Notes: a model not told the origin generated them from the letters alone. Shown: positions 10,479-20,563, counted from the first letter of the stretch. The stretch is DNA of 34,118 bases from Alphaproteobacteria bacterium (GCA_019746105.1 JAIESK010000035.1:1-34118); one strand, 5' to 3'. Numbers and translations are program-made.

Positions 10479-11625
10479 TTTTATTTTTACAAGTGAATCT
10501 GTTTCCGATGGTCATCCAGACAAGGTATGTGATCAAATTTCTGATGCTATTGTAGATGCATACCTTACCCAAGATCCTCAAGCACGAACAGCCATTGAGA
10601 CTGTTGTCGTGCCTAATCGGGTTCTTGTTTTTGGAGAGGTGAAAAGCACGGTACCTCTTGTTCGTAAACAGATTGATCAGATCATTCGGGACTGTATTCG
10701 TGAGATTGGATATGAAGAGCCTTCCTTTGATTGGCAAACAGTTAATACGGAGGTGAGTCTGAACATTCAATCTCCTGATATTTCACGCGGTCTTGATGCG
10801 GGTCAAGGCGCCGGTGATCAAGGTATTATGTTTGGGTATGCTTCACGTGAGAACGAGGAGCTGATGCCGACTCCTCTCTTTTTTGCCCATAAGTTCATGC
10901 AGCTTTTAGGAGAGGATCGAAGAGCAGGACGTCTCCCTCAACTACGCCCGGATGGGAAATGTCAGTTTTCTGTGAAATACGAAGACCATAAGCCCGTAGG
11001 AACAACAGCTATTGTCGCTTCCATTCAGCATGTTGAGGGGATCTCCTCAGAAGAGGTGAAAGATATTCTTCTTCCTTACGTTAAGAAAACTTTACCGGAA
11101 GGGTGGTATTGCGGGGATGACTTTTTTTATGTCAATCCAACGGGTCGGTTTGTTCAAGGAGGTCCTGAGAGTGATACGGGACTTACGGGCCGTAAAATTA
11201 TTGTGGATACCTATGGAGGCATGATTCCCCATGGGGGTGGTGCTTTTTCTGGAAAAGATTCCACAAAAGTGGATCGTTCAGCGTCCTATATAGCTCGCTA
11301 TATGGCTAAAAATATTGTGGCTTCCGGCCTTGCTGACCGGTGTACCTTGCAGCTTTCTTATGCTATAGGGCGTGCTGATCCCACCTCCTTTTACCTTAAT
11401 ACCCACAGAACGGGCCTAATCCCTGAAGATCAGCTCATCTTTTTGTTACGAGATCTCTTAGACTTAACGCCCCGCGGTATTCGGAAAAGGCTACTTCTTG
11501 AAAAACCTATCTATCAGCGCACGGCTTGTTATGGCCACTTTGGTCGTAAGGTTGAGTCTGATGGAGGCTTTTCCTGGGAAAAACTTGATCTTGTGGATGA
11601 GCTTAGACGCCAATTATTGGGGTGA
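10471..11625 (+). CDS. metK: S-adenosylmethionine synthase
   Basis: 'FTSESVSDGHPDKVCDQISDAIVD', 'GAGDQGIMFGYA', 'GGGAFSGKDSTKVDRSASYIARYMAKNIV'. ATG at 10471 (the ORF track begins 3 nt earlier at TTG). Confidence 0.98.
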   Translation: MNDFIFTSESVSDGHPDKVCDQISDAIVDAYLTQDPQARTAIETVVVPNRVLVFGEVKSTVPLVRKQIDQIIRDCIREIGYEEPSFDWQTVNTEVSLNIQSPDISRGLDAGQGAGDQGIMFGYASRENEELMPTPLFFAHKFMQLLGEDRRAGRLPQLRPDGKCQFSVKYEDHKPVGTTAIVASIQHVEGISSEEVKDILLPYVKKTLPEGWYCGDDFFYVNPTGRFVQGGPESDTGLTGRKIIVDTYGGMIPHGGGAFSGKDSTKVDRSASYIARYMAKNIVASGLADRCTLQLSYAIGRADPTSFYLNTHRTGLIPEDQLIFLLRDLLDLTPRGIRKRLLLEKPIYQRTACYGHFGRKVESDGGFSWEKLDLVDELRRQLLG

Positions 11626-11631
11626 GGGGGC

Positions 11632-12663
11632 ATGTTATTTCAACTGCCAAAATCTGGGATTGATCTCCTTTTAGAAGATAATGAGATTCTTAAATATCTT
11701 TCGTCTCAAAGAGTGGGAATGATTACCCATCAAAATGCTTTGACCCAAACCTATCAAGTCTCAGCTCATGCTCTACAGGAAAAAATTGGCTCTGCCCTCA
11801 AATGTATTCTTTCGCCAGAGCATGGATGGAGTGGCCAAGTTGCTGAAGGACAGAAAATAGCCAATGGTTTTGATCCTCACCTCAACATCCCCATTTTTAG
11901 TCTTTATGGAGCCTCTTATCCTGATGAATTTGAAGTGGATGTTTTGATTATCGATCTTCAAGATGTTGGATTGCGTTGTTACACTTATGGGGCCACCTGT
12001 GTACAGTTTTTAGAAAAACATCCTGCCTTGGAAGTGATTGTATGTGATCGTCCTAATCCTTTAGGAAGTTATCAAAAAGGTCCATCACTTGATCCCGCTT
12101 TTCGTTCCCTTGTGGGGTATTTTGATGTTCCCTTTCAGCATGGTAAAACCCTGGGAGAGCTTCTTGTAAGTCATACCCAAACCTCTACAATTCGCGTTAT
12201 GTGCTGTCAGCATGAGCACCAGCCCTACCACTATCCATGGATTCCTCCTTCCCCGAACCTTCCCACCTGGGAGGCGGTGATGCTTTATCCAGCTCTCGTT
12301 TTGTTGGAAGGAACGAATATCTCAGAGGGGCGTGGTACCAGTTTCCCCTTTACCTGTTTGGGGGCACCTGGCCTTGATCAAGAAAGTCTCTTACAGTTTT
12401 TAAAAACTCAAAAGGGGATTCAAGCACGACCTTTGACCTTTACACCTCAGTCTGGGAAGTGGAAGGGAGAAGTATGCACAGGAGCCCATCTTCTTCTCAC
12501 GGATCGCAATTGTCTGGAGGCCTTTGAACTGGGATTGAATTTGTTGGCTTTTTTAAAAAATACCTATGCCTCTTTTGAATGGTTAAATGATAAAAAACAG
12601 AATTATTTCATAGACTTATTATTAGGGAGTGATAGGTTTAGAAAAGACCTTATGAATAAGTGA
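11632..12663 (+). CDS. DUF1343 (NamZ-like exo-beta-N-acetylmuramidase) family protein
   Basis: 343 aa; 'RVGMITHQNALT', 'LSPEHGWSG', 'IPIFSLYGASY', 'DVLIIDLQDVGLRCYTYGAT', 'VCDRPNPLG', 'EGTNISEGRGTSFPFTCLGAP'. Confidence 0.88.
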   Translation: MLFQLPKSGIDLLLEDNEILKYLSSQRVGMITHQNALTQTYQVSAHALQEKIGSALKCILSPEHGWSGQVAEGQKIANGFDPHLNIPIFSLYGASYPDEFEVDVLIIDLQDVGLRCYTYGATCVQFLEKHPALEVIVCDRPNPLGSYQKGPSLDPAFRSLVGYFDVPFQHGKTLGELLVSHTQTSTIRVMCCQHEHQPYHYPWIPPSPNLPTWEAVMLYPALVLLEGTNISEGRGTSFPFTCLGAPGLDQESLLQFLKTQKGIQARPLTFTPQSGKWKGEVCTGAHLLLTDRNCLEAFELGLNLLAFLKNTYASFEWLNDKKQNYFIDLLLGSDRFRKDLMNK

Positions 12664-12755
12664 ATTCGCTCTTGAGGAAGTATTTTAAGTGTGGTACACG
12701 TTTCTGGCAGACAAGATGGTCTGAGGATATAATCATTAGCTTGTGTGTTCATATC

Positions 12756-13496
12756 ATGAAAGTAGTATTCGATTTTTTTTGCGCCTTTATAGGTTTGGTA
12801 ATTTTAAGTCCCATAATATTACTCTGTGCCATTTTGATCTGGTTACAAGATTATCATTCCCCCTTTTTTTTAGGGGAAAGAGTTGGCAAGAACGGGCGAC
12901 TTTTTAAGATGATAAAACTAAGATCTATGGTGAAAGCCGCAGATAAAGCAGGTATAGATTCGACCAGCTCTCAAGATCCTCGCATAACCCAAATAGGGCG
13001 ATTTGTAAGGCGGTATAAACTTGATGAGATTTCCCAGCTTTTTAACGTTGTTAAGGGTGAGATGAGTTTGGTGGGGCCGAGACCAAATGTAAAACGAGAA
13101 ACAGATTTGTATTCTAAGGAGGAAGTGCATCTTTTAGATGTGTGTCCAGGTATTACAGATATTGCTTCAATAGTTTTCGCAGATGAAGGGGAAATTCTAC
13201 AAAATCATGATGATCCAGACATTGCTTATAATCAATTGATTCGACCTTGGAAAAGTCAATTGGGATTATTCTATATCAAGCATCAAAGCTTCGCACTTGA
13301 CATAAAAATAATATATCTTACAGTGTTGTGTATTGTTTCTAGGTCTAGGGCATTAGAAAAAGTGGCGTTGTTATTGAAAAAATTGAAAGCTCCAGAAGAA
13401 TTAATACAAATAAGCTTGCGTAAAAATCCTCTCCGCCCTACCCCTCCTCCTGGTTTTGACTCAATTGTAACCTCTCGTCAGCTATCTCCTTCATAA
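12756..13496 (+). CDS. Sugar transferase (PglC/WcaJ-type phosphoglycosyl transferase)
   Basis: 'MKVVFDFFCAFIGLVILSPIILLCAILIWLQDYHSPFFLGERVGKNGRLFKMIKLRSMVKAAD...YKLDEISQLFNVVKGEMSLVGPRPN'. The track's GTG start at 12660 would add an unsupported N-terminal extension. Confidence 0.92.
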   Translation: MKVVFDFFCAFIGLVILSPIILLCAILIWLQDYHSPFFLGERVGKNGRLFKMIKLRSMVKAADKAGIDSTSSQDPRITQIGRFVRRYKLDEISQLFNVVKGEMSLVGPRPNVKRETDLYSKEEVHLLDVCPGITDIASIVFADEGEILQNHDDPDIAYNQLIRPWKSQLGLFYIKHQSFALDIKIIYLTVLCIVSRSRALEKVALLLKKLKAPEELIQISLRKNPLRPTPPPGFDSIVTSRQLSPS

Positions 13497-13512
13497 ATAT
13501 AGGAAGCTTATT

Positions 13513-14292
13513 ATGAAAACAAATTACTTAGAAGTAACGGAGTTAGCTGGAGAAAGTATTACCTCCGAGCAGTTGGACAGACTTTGTAATCGTTATTACT
13601 GGGCGATGGATTATTGTAGAGATAAAGATGTCTTAGAGGTAGCTTGTGGAACCGGTCCCGGATTAGGGTATTTGGCAAGTGCTGCAAAAAGCCTTGTTGC
13701 AGGTGATGTCTCTAATGAGATTGTAGAGATTGCTCGTAATCATTATGGAAAATCAATAGATATTCGACAATTTGATGCTTGTTCAATGCCCTTTTCTGAT
13801 GCTTCTTTCGATGTAATTATTATTTTTGAAGCAATTTATTATCTTCCTTCAATTGATAAATTTATCGAGGAATGTAAGCGTATTTTACGTTCCAACGGTC
13901 ATATCTTAATTGCAACTGCAAATAAGGATCTCTACGATTTTGTTCCAAGCCCCCATAGCGTTCAATATTATGGTGTATGTGAACTTTCAAATTTATTTAA
14001 AAAACATGGATTTGAAACAAAATTTTACGGTGGTACTGCATTAAAGGATGTTTCACTTAAACAGAAAATAGTGAGACCAATAAAAAAAATTGCCTCCAAA
14101 CTTGGTCTTATTCCTAAGACAATGAAGGGGAAAAAATGGCTTAAAAAAGTTGTTTTTGGAGATCTCTTGCCTATGCCAGCAGAAATAAATGCGTCGACAG
14201 TAAGTTATGATCCTCCTGTTCCCCTATCAGATATGGCCCCAAACAGTGCTTACAAAGTTATTTTTAGTTCAGCTCAACTCAAAGAGGATTAA
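13513..14292 (+). CDS. Class I SAM-dependent methyltransferase
   Basis: 'DVLEVACGTGPGLGYLASAAKSLVAGDVSNEIVEIARNHYG', 'DACSMPFSDASFDVIIIFEAIYYL'. Confidence 0.9.
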   Translation: MKTNYLEVTELAGESITSEQLDRLCNRYYWAMDYCRDKDVLEVACGTGPGLGYLASAAKSLVAGDVSNEIVEIARNHYGKSIDIRQFDACSMPFSDASFDVIIIFEAIYYLPSIDKFIEECKRILRSNGHILIATANKDLYDFVPSPHSVQYYGVCELSNLFKKHGFETKFYGGTALKDVSLKQKIVRPIKKIASKLGLIPKTMKGKKWLKKVVFGDLLPMPAEINASTVSYDPPVPLSDMAPNSAYKVIFSSAQLKED

Positions 14293-14298
14293 ATTATT

Positions 14299-15414
14299 AT
14301 GACAAATCAACTCACAATTCCCTTTTTTAATTATCCCGCTCTATTTAAAGAAAATGAAAATGAATTTGTAGCTATTTTTAAAGATGTTTGTACTCGAGGT
14401 GCTTACATTCTTCAAAAGGACTTATTTGATTTTGAGGAGAATTTAAAAAGTTTTCTTAAGGTAAAGCATGTTTTTGGAGTTGCAGATGGTACCAATGCTA
14501 TTATCCTAGGACTTAAAGCACTAGATATTGGTCCAGGAGACGAAGTCATTGTCCCCTCTCATACTTATATAGCCTCTGCTGCTTCTGTTGCTTTAGTAGG
14601 AGCAAAGCCTATCTTATGTGATATTGGTTATGATAATCTCATTGATCCTGTGTCTGTAGAATCAAAAATCACTAAAAAAACAAAGGCTATTATGCCCGTT
14701 CATGTGAATGGACGGACGTGCACGATGGCCCCTCTTGAAGAACTTGCAAAGAAATATGATTTGATGATTGTTGAAGATGCGGCTCAAGCTCTAGGTTCAA
14801 AATACAAGGAAAAAAGTGCAGGAACTTTTGGAAAATTTGGAACTTTTAGTTTCTACCCAGCAAAAGTTCTTGGATGCTTTGGAGATGGGGGCGCAATTGT
14901 AACGAATGATGATGAAGTGGCCAATCAACTTTCTATTTTAAGAGATCATGGACGGGATGAAAATGGGCGCGTAATATCTTGGGGTACAAACAGCCGTCTG
15001 GATAATTTACAAGCTGCATTTTTAAATTTTAAATTAAAAACCTTTGATCAAGATATTCTGAAACGTAGAGAAATTGCTCGTCAGTATCATGAGGCCTTTG
15101 TTGATATTAAGGAGATAGATTTACCCCCTGGACCAGATACGGATTCTCAACATTTTGATATCTATCAAAATTATGAAATGGCAGCAAATAGGCGAGATGA
15201 GCTTAAAAGTTACCTGCAAGAAAGAGGTATTTCAACTATTATTCAATGGGCTGGAACGCCAGTTCATCATTTTAAAGAACTTGGATTTAATGATTCTCTT
15301 CCCGAGACAGAGAAATTTTTTAAGAGATGCTTGATGCTTCCTATGAACGTTTCTCTTAATAATATAGAAGTTGAGTACGTTATAGATTCTGTTCGAAGCT
15401 TTTATAAAAAATAA
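14299..15414 (+). CDS. DegT/DnrJ/EryC1/StrS-family PLP-dependent sugar aminotransferase
   Basis: 'VADGTNAIILGLKALDIGPGDEVIVPSHTYIASAASVALVGAKPI', 'VEDAAQALGSKY', 'FSFYPAKVLGCFGDGGAIVTNDDE'. Confidence 0.94.
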   Translation: MTNQLTIPFFNYPALFKENENEFVAIFKDVCTRGAYILQKDLFDFEENLKSFLKVKHVFGVADGTNAIILGLKALDIGPGDEVIVPSHTYIASAASVALVGAKPILCDIGYDNLIDPVSVESKITKKTKAIMPVHVNGRTCTMAPLEELAKKYDLMIVEDAAQALGSKYKEKSAGTFGKFGTFSFYPAKVLGCFGDGGAIVTNDDEVANQLSILRDHGRDENGRVISWGTNSRLDNLQAAFLNFKLKTFDQDILKRREIARQYHEAFVDIKEIDLPPGPDTDSQHFDIYQNYEMAANRRDELKSYLQERGISTIIQWAGTPVHHFKELGFNDSLPETEKFFKRCLMLPMNVSLNNIEVEYVIDSVRSFYKK

Positions 15415-15476
15415 TATAAGTTTTTAATGAAATAAGTTGAGACATTAAAGTTCTTATTGGAGAAATCATAGTATAA

Positions 15477-16712
15477 ATGCGCGTATGGATCATTACAGTA
15501 GGAGAACCGATCCCTTTTGAAAAAACATTTGGGCGCATATTTCGTTCAGGTTTGCTTGCAAAAATGCTGACTGAGGCAGGACATGAAGTAGTTTGGTGGA
15601 CATCTTCAGTCGATCACTTTTCCAAAAAGATTTATCCTCAAGCTTCAGAAGGAGAATGTATCCTGCCTGGAGGCATAAAATTAATATTTCTCAAATCAAT
15701 TTTATATAAGAAAAATATTTCATTTAGACGGTTAATAAATCACTTTGGAACGGCTCGTCACTTTACAAAATTAGCTCAATCGGTTCCCTTACCTGACATC
15801 GTTCTCTGTAGCTTTCCTACTGTTGAGTTAAGTTATAATGTTGTTAATTTCTGTCAAAAAAGATGCATTCCGGTCCTTGTTGATGTTCGAGATTTGTACC
15901 CAGACGTTTATATAAACCTTTTTCCTAATATCTTACGTCCCTTAGCTAAAGTTCTTCTTTATCCTATGCAGTGGATGACACAAAAAGCCATGCAAGGTGC
16001 TACTGGTATCATAGCTATCTCGAAGACATACTTGAACTGGGGGCTTGATTATGCTCAACGAAGCCATAATAAATATGATGGCCTATTTCCTATGGCATAT
16101 CCAAGATCTGAAGAGAACTTACTTCCTGCTTCTCAATTTACCTCTAAATTTAAGAAAATAACGGACAAAAAAATCATTCTTTACGTGGGAAGTTTTGTAA
16201 GTAGCATTGATTTAGAAACCGTTATTTCTGCTGCAAAGATATTGAAAGAAAGAAAAAATGAAGACTTTCACTTTGTTTTAGCGGGTGATGGAGGATACAA
16301 AGAGCTTTGGGAGAATATGGCTATAAATCTTGATAATGTTACTTTTACAGGTTGGATTGATTCTCCTAAAATAAATTGGTTGGCTCATAATGCATGGGCA
16401 GGGCTTGGGGCCTATAAGAAAGATGCTTTGATGAGCTTACCTAATAAAATATTGGAATATATGAATTTTGGCTTGCCCATCCTTTCTTCCCTCGATGGAG
16501 AGACCCGTGAGTTTATTGAAGAAAACAACTGTGGACTTTATTATGAAGCAGGAAATCCAGAAAGTTTGATTGCATGCTTAGATCAATTAATAGAAACACC
16601 AAAGAAAAGAGAAGAGATGGTGGTTTCAAGCAAAAAAAATTATATGGAAAAATATACACCTGCTCGGATATATGGAGATTTTATTCAGCATATTGAAAAA
16701 GTTTGTGAATAG
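15477..16712 (+). CDS. Glycosyltransferase family 4-type (GT-B fold)
   Basis: 411 aa; 'FGRIFRSGLLAKMLTEAGHEVVWWTSSVDHFSK', 'ILYVGSFVSSIDLETVISAAKIL', 'LPNKILEYMNFGLPILSSLDGETREFIEENNCGLYYEAGNPESL'. Confidence 0.9.
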   Translation: MRVWIITVGEPIPFEKTFGRIFRSGLLAKMLTEAGHEVVWWTSSVDHFSKKIYPQASEGECILPGGIKLIFLKSILYKKNISFRRLINHFGTARHFTKLAQSVPLPDIVLCSFPTVELSYNVVNFCQKRCIPVLVDVRDLYPDVYINLFPNILRPLAKVLLYPMQWMTQKAMQGATGIIAISKTYLNWGLDYAQRSHNKYDGLFPMAYPRSEENLLPASQFTSKFKKITDKKIILYVGSFVSSIDLETVISAAKILKERKNEDFHFVLAGDGGYKELWENMAINLDNVTFTGWIDSPKINWLAHNAWAGLGAYKKDALMSLPNKILEYMNFGLPILSSLDGETREFIEENNCGLYYEAGNPESLIACLDQLIETPKKREEMVVSSKKNYMEKYTPARIYGDFIQHIEKVCE

Positions 16713-16729
16713 AGGTTTGAGTTTACTCG

Positions 16730-18583
16730 TTAAGCAACAGCCAATCTATCGTTTAAGTTTTTCTCTGCCAAAATTTGATTTAATGTTGAAACTATATTTT
16801 TCACATCATTTTTTTCTATATAATTTTCCATATCCAGGAAATATTTGTTTAATACGCCGTGTGCAGGAGCCTTGCTCTGGGCAATAAGAATCTTGGCACG
16901 TTTGGTAGGAATATGATTTTCTTCTTCATAAAAAAGCTCTTCATAGAGTTTTTCACCCGGTCTTAAGCCTGTAAATACAATATCAATATCTTTGTAAGGA
17001 CGCTTTCCACTTAGGAAAATAAGTCGCTCCGCTAAGTTCTTTATTTTAATAGGTTCTCCCATGTTTAAAACAAAAATCTCTCCTCCTTGCCCCATGGCAC
17101 CAGCTTGAATAACCAGCTGACTGGCCTCAGGTATGCTCATGAAAAAGCGTGTAATATCTGGGTGTGTTACTGTAAGAGGCCCCCCAGCTTTTAATTGCTT
17201 TTTGAAGAGGGGGATAACGCTCCCCGTAGATTCTAAGACGTTTCCAAATCGAACAGAAAGGTATTTAGTGTTTTCTTTCCCATTAAGGCTTTGACAATAG
17301 AGCTCAGCAGCCCTTTTCGTTGATCCCATGATATTTGTGGGATTAACAGCTTTATCCGTGGAAATAAGAATAAATTTTTCACTTTTATATTGAGAAGCAA
17401 GATCTGCAACAATTTTCGTCCCTAGAAAATTATTCACAACGGCTTGTTTAATTTGGTTTTCTAATAAAGGAACATGTTTGTAAGCTGCGGCATGAAAAAT
17501 AATATCGGGGTTATATTTTGTGAAGGCTTCTTCCATACTCTCTTTATTGGTTACGCTGATAAGGAAAGGGATAAAATTTTTAAACTGATGAGTATGCTCT
17601 AATTCCCAAGTGATTTTGTATAAATTATATTCACTATGGTCGATAAGAATAATTTTTGAAGGTTTAAGGTGAATAAGTTGAATGCATACCTCTGAACCTA
17701 TGGAGCCCCCAGCACCGGTCACCATAATGACCTTATCTTTAATAAAAGTTTGGAGTTCTTTATTGTTTAAATCGATACTATCTCGGCCAAGAAGATCTTG
17801 GGCAGAAACATTTTCAGGATCAACGTTAATTGACGTGAGGAGTTTATCAAAAGAAGGTAGCATTTTAACTTGTAGCTGGTTTTCTTCAGCCATGTGTGTG
17901 ATTTCTAGAAGCCTTTCACGGCTAAGGGAGGCAATAGCAATAACAACCAAGTCAACGTTCCCACGATTGGCAATGTGAGATAAATTCTTGATGGCCCCAT
18001 ATATACTTAAGCCAAAAATCTTTTTATCCCATAAATCCGGGTTGTCATCCAAAATGTACTTGATCTCATATACATTTCCTTGACGACGTTTTGCTTCTCT
18101 TAAAAAAAGCTCAGCACTCTTTCCAGCTCCAATAAGGATAACACGCTGTTTTTCTCCATGAAACAAATCTTTTTTTTCGTGGAAAATGCGGCATAAAATG
18201 CGAGGTAATGTGAGGGCAAAAATGGATAACAATAAAAACACTAAAGTGAATTTAAAAAGACTTTCAGATAGATGAACAGATGAAGCCATCACTAATAAAA
18301 GAAGAACAGTGATGCAAACAGAATACAAGCAGATGCTTTTTAAACTATGGATACTTGTCGATCTCCAAATATGGCGATGTAAATGACTCATATAATTGAA
18401 GGCTATAGCACTTAATAAGAGAATAGAAAGACAAAGGAAAAAAGCTTTTCCATAAGGAAAATTAACAATATAGTTTGCAATGGTAAATGAAAGGCTAATC
18501 GCACAAACATCAACCAAGAATTTCCAGAAATTTCCTGATATTTTTGTAGAGAAAGCATTAAAAACTATTTGAAGGGCTCTCAT
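16730..18583 (-). CDS. Membrane-anchored nucleotide-sugar 4,6-dehydratase (PglF/WbpM/CapD-like)
   Basis: N-terminal TM segments, then 'VMVTGAGGSIGSEVCIQL'-type Rossmann motif, 'HAAAYKHVPLLE', 'ISTDKAVNPTNIMGSTKRAAELYCQ', 'RFGNVLESTGSVIPLFKKQL', 'TGLRPGEKLYEELF'. The MRALQ start at 18583 is more plausible than 18628. Confidence 0.93.
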   Translation of the reverse strand: MRALQIVFNAFSTKISGNFWKFLVDVCAISLSFTIANYIVNFPYGKAFFLCLSILLLSAIAFNYMSHLHRHIWRSTSIHSLKSICLYSVCITVLLLLVMASSVHLSESLFKFTLVFLLLSIFALTLPRILCRIFHEKKDLFHGEKQRVILIGAGKSAELFLREAKRRQGNVYEIKYILDDNPDLWDKKIFGLSIYGAIKNLSHIANRGNVDLVVIAIASLSRERLLEITHMAEENQLQVKMLPSFDKLLTSINVDPENVSAQDLLGRDSIDLNNKELQTFIKDKVIMVTGAGGSIGSEVCIQLIHLKPSKIILIDHSEYNLYKITWELEHTHQFKNFIPFLISVTNKESMEEAFTKYNPDIIFHAAAYKHVPLLENQIKQAVVNNFLGTKIVADLASQYKSEKFILISTDKAVNPTNIMGSTKRAAELYCQSLNGKENTKYLSVRFGNVLESTGSVIPLFKKQLKAGGPLTVTHPDITRFFMSIPEASQLVIQAGAMGQGGEIFVLNMGEPIKIKNLAERLIFLSGKRPYKDIDIVFTGLRPGEKLYEELFYEEENHIPTKRAKILIAQSKAPAHGVLNKYFLDMENYIEKNDVKNIVSTLNQILAEKNLNDRLAVA

Positions 18584-18757
18584 CTGTATAACATTAACTT
18601 GATTTTGACTAACCTTTACAAAGCACATTTTAAGTGATTTTACAAGCTTATTTAATCATTGTGCCTAAATTGCACTTGCTCTGCGCAATGATTTGAACTT
18701 GCTTTGTTGTAAAATAAGAGGTAATTGTATGTTTGATTTTATTAAAAGGAGTAAGCT

Positions 18758-20071
18758 GTGTATAGAGAAAAGATATTTATTTTTTTGAAGACATATTTAT
18801 TGATATCAATATTATACTTTTTTATTCTTTCTCTTATTTCTTTTTATGACAACCCCTTTACGATGTCTTTGGAAGACCCCTTTGTTTACTTTGAAAGAAT
18901 TAGTGGTGATAGTTGGAAACTATTAAAGTTAGCGAATCGTAGCTTGACGGAGGGATTTATTAGCCCACTTACTCATTGTCCAGGGCTTCAATGGATTGAT
19001 ATGCTAATATTATCAATTAATCCAAAATTTCCCATTATTATTTTTTTTGCTATTTTAAATTGTTTTTTATGGTCCATACTTTTTACACAACTTTATTATT
19101 TTGGAAGGCAAAAAATTAATGCTATTTTGGCTTTTTTTGCACCCCTTCTTTTATTAATTCCTGACTTTTCTCATGTGTTCTTTCTTCGAGGCTATGGACT
19201 TCCGTTAGGAACAAGTTTTTCTGCTATTTCACTTTGTATAGGCAGTATTTTTATTATCCTGGCTCTTCAAAAGCAGCGTCCCATTTTAAGTGTTATTGGA
19301 GGTTTGTTTTTTGCTTTTGCAGGTTATATTTGGTCCTTAGCTGATGGAATACTTGTTTATATGTCTTGTTGTTTATTTTTTTTAATTGCTCTTTGTTTTG
19401 TATATAAGTTATTTACTCAAGGAAAAGAATTTTTCCTTTCTCTGAAAGGATCACAATTTCCTTTTTTCATGAATTGTACAATTGCTTTTCTTACCTTTTG
19501 GTTTGTTACTCTTCCCTATCGTATTTATATGCAAAGTTTGAACATGATTTCTACAACTCATATAATGACAATGATTTGGAAACTCCCTCTTGGTTGGGAT
19601 GCTCCACAGTACACTAACAACTGGATTTGGAGAGGTGGCGGTTTTTCTTTTTGCCGTGCGTATCCAGATGTTTGTCAAGATTTACATAACAAAACAAATC
19701 TTCATAGCGATCTAGTTTATTTAAAGCAATTAGCGATAAAAACATTTATGACAGACCCGATTGCAATTTTTATGTGGAAAATTCCATATTTATATAATTT
19801 TTGGATGCAGGATTTCTTTACTCAAAATATAACGATTGTTCTTTCTTTTTTTCTGATTACTATTCTTTTTCTTATTAGGCCAAGCAAAACAGGTGCAGTG
19901 TTGACATTTTTTTCTTTAGGAATTTTTTTTACTACGTGTTTAGCCTTGCTGCTTACTCATATTGAACTAAGATATTTTTACATCTCAAAGTTTTATTTAT
20001 GTTTTGCAGCTCTTTTAAGTGTGTACTCTTTTATGAAAGATAAATTAATAGAGAAGAAATTTCATAATTAA
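18758..20071 (+). CDS. Polytopic membrane protein, candidate GT-C-type glycosyltransferase
   Basis: 437 aa with many hydrophobic helices. GTG start behind AAAAGGAG. Late 'LTHIELRYFYISKFYL' resembles the E-RY motif of GT-C transferases (weak). Confidence 0.65.
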   Translation: MYREKIFIFLKTYLLISILYFFILSLISFYDNPFTMSLEDPFVYFERISGDSWKLLKLANRSLTEGFISPLTHCPGLQWIDMLILSINPKFPIIIFFAILNCFLWSILFTQLYYFGRQKINAILAFFAPLLLLIPDFSHVFFLRGYGLPLGTSFSAISLCIGSIFIILALQKQRPILSVIGGLFFAFAGYIWSLADGILVYMSCCLFFLIALCFVYKLFTQGKEFFLSLKGSQFPFFMNCTIAFLTFWFVTLPYRIYMQSLNMISTTHIMTMIWKLPLGWDAPQYTNNWIWRGGGFSFCRAYPDVCQDLHNKTNLHSDLVYLKQLAIKTFMTDPIAIFMWKIPYLYNFWMQDFFTQNITIVLSFFLITILFLIRPSKTGAVLTFFSLGIFFTTCLALLLTHIELRYFYISKFYLCFAALLSVYSFMKDKLIEKKFHN

Positions 20072-20095
20072 GTTTGAGATACCCAGTTGTTCTCT

Positions 20096-20563
20096 TTATA
20101 CACTTTGATGTTTAGCTTCTTCATGAGAAGTAACAAACTTACGTCTATCAAATCTTAAAGCTAGCATGTCAGGGTTTTCATCAAAGTTGAATTTCTTATA
20201 AAAAGGAAGCTTATCTGGTAAGCATAATAATTCAAAACAAACAATTTCTCTTAGAGTGGGGTGATTTATTGCAGTTTCTATAAGAAGTCTTCCTAATCCT
20301 TTACCTTGTAATTCAGTTTTTACTAGTACATCATGAATGTATGCGTACTTGACTTGATCAGTTAGAACGCGAGTAAAACCAACGAGGTTATCTGTATCTC
20401 TTTCTATAAGAGCTAGGATTAAACAAGTTTTTTCCATAACTTCTATATCTTTGAGTGTTCTGGTCTTTAGCCAAAAATGCTCTTTAAAAAGAGATAAAAG
20501 TTGAGTCCTATGTTTGTCTTTTAAGGTATGTTGTATAAAGTAGTTGTGATCGTCCATTACCAT
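20096..20563 (-). CDS. GNAT-family N-acetyltransferase
   Basis: 'YAYIHDVLVKTELQGKGLGRLLIETAI' matches the GNAT acetyl-CoA motif (Q-x-x-G-x-G/A); 'LPDKLPFYKKFNFDE'. Confidence 0.88.
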   Translation of the reverse strand: MVMDDHNYFIQHTLKDKHRTQLLSLFKEHFWLKTRTLKDIEVMEKTCLILALIERDTDNLVGFTRVLTDQVKYAYIHDVLVKTELQGKGLGRLLIETAINHPTLREIVCFELLCLPDKLPFYKKFNFDENPDMLALRFDRRKFVTSHEEAKHQSV

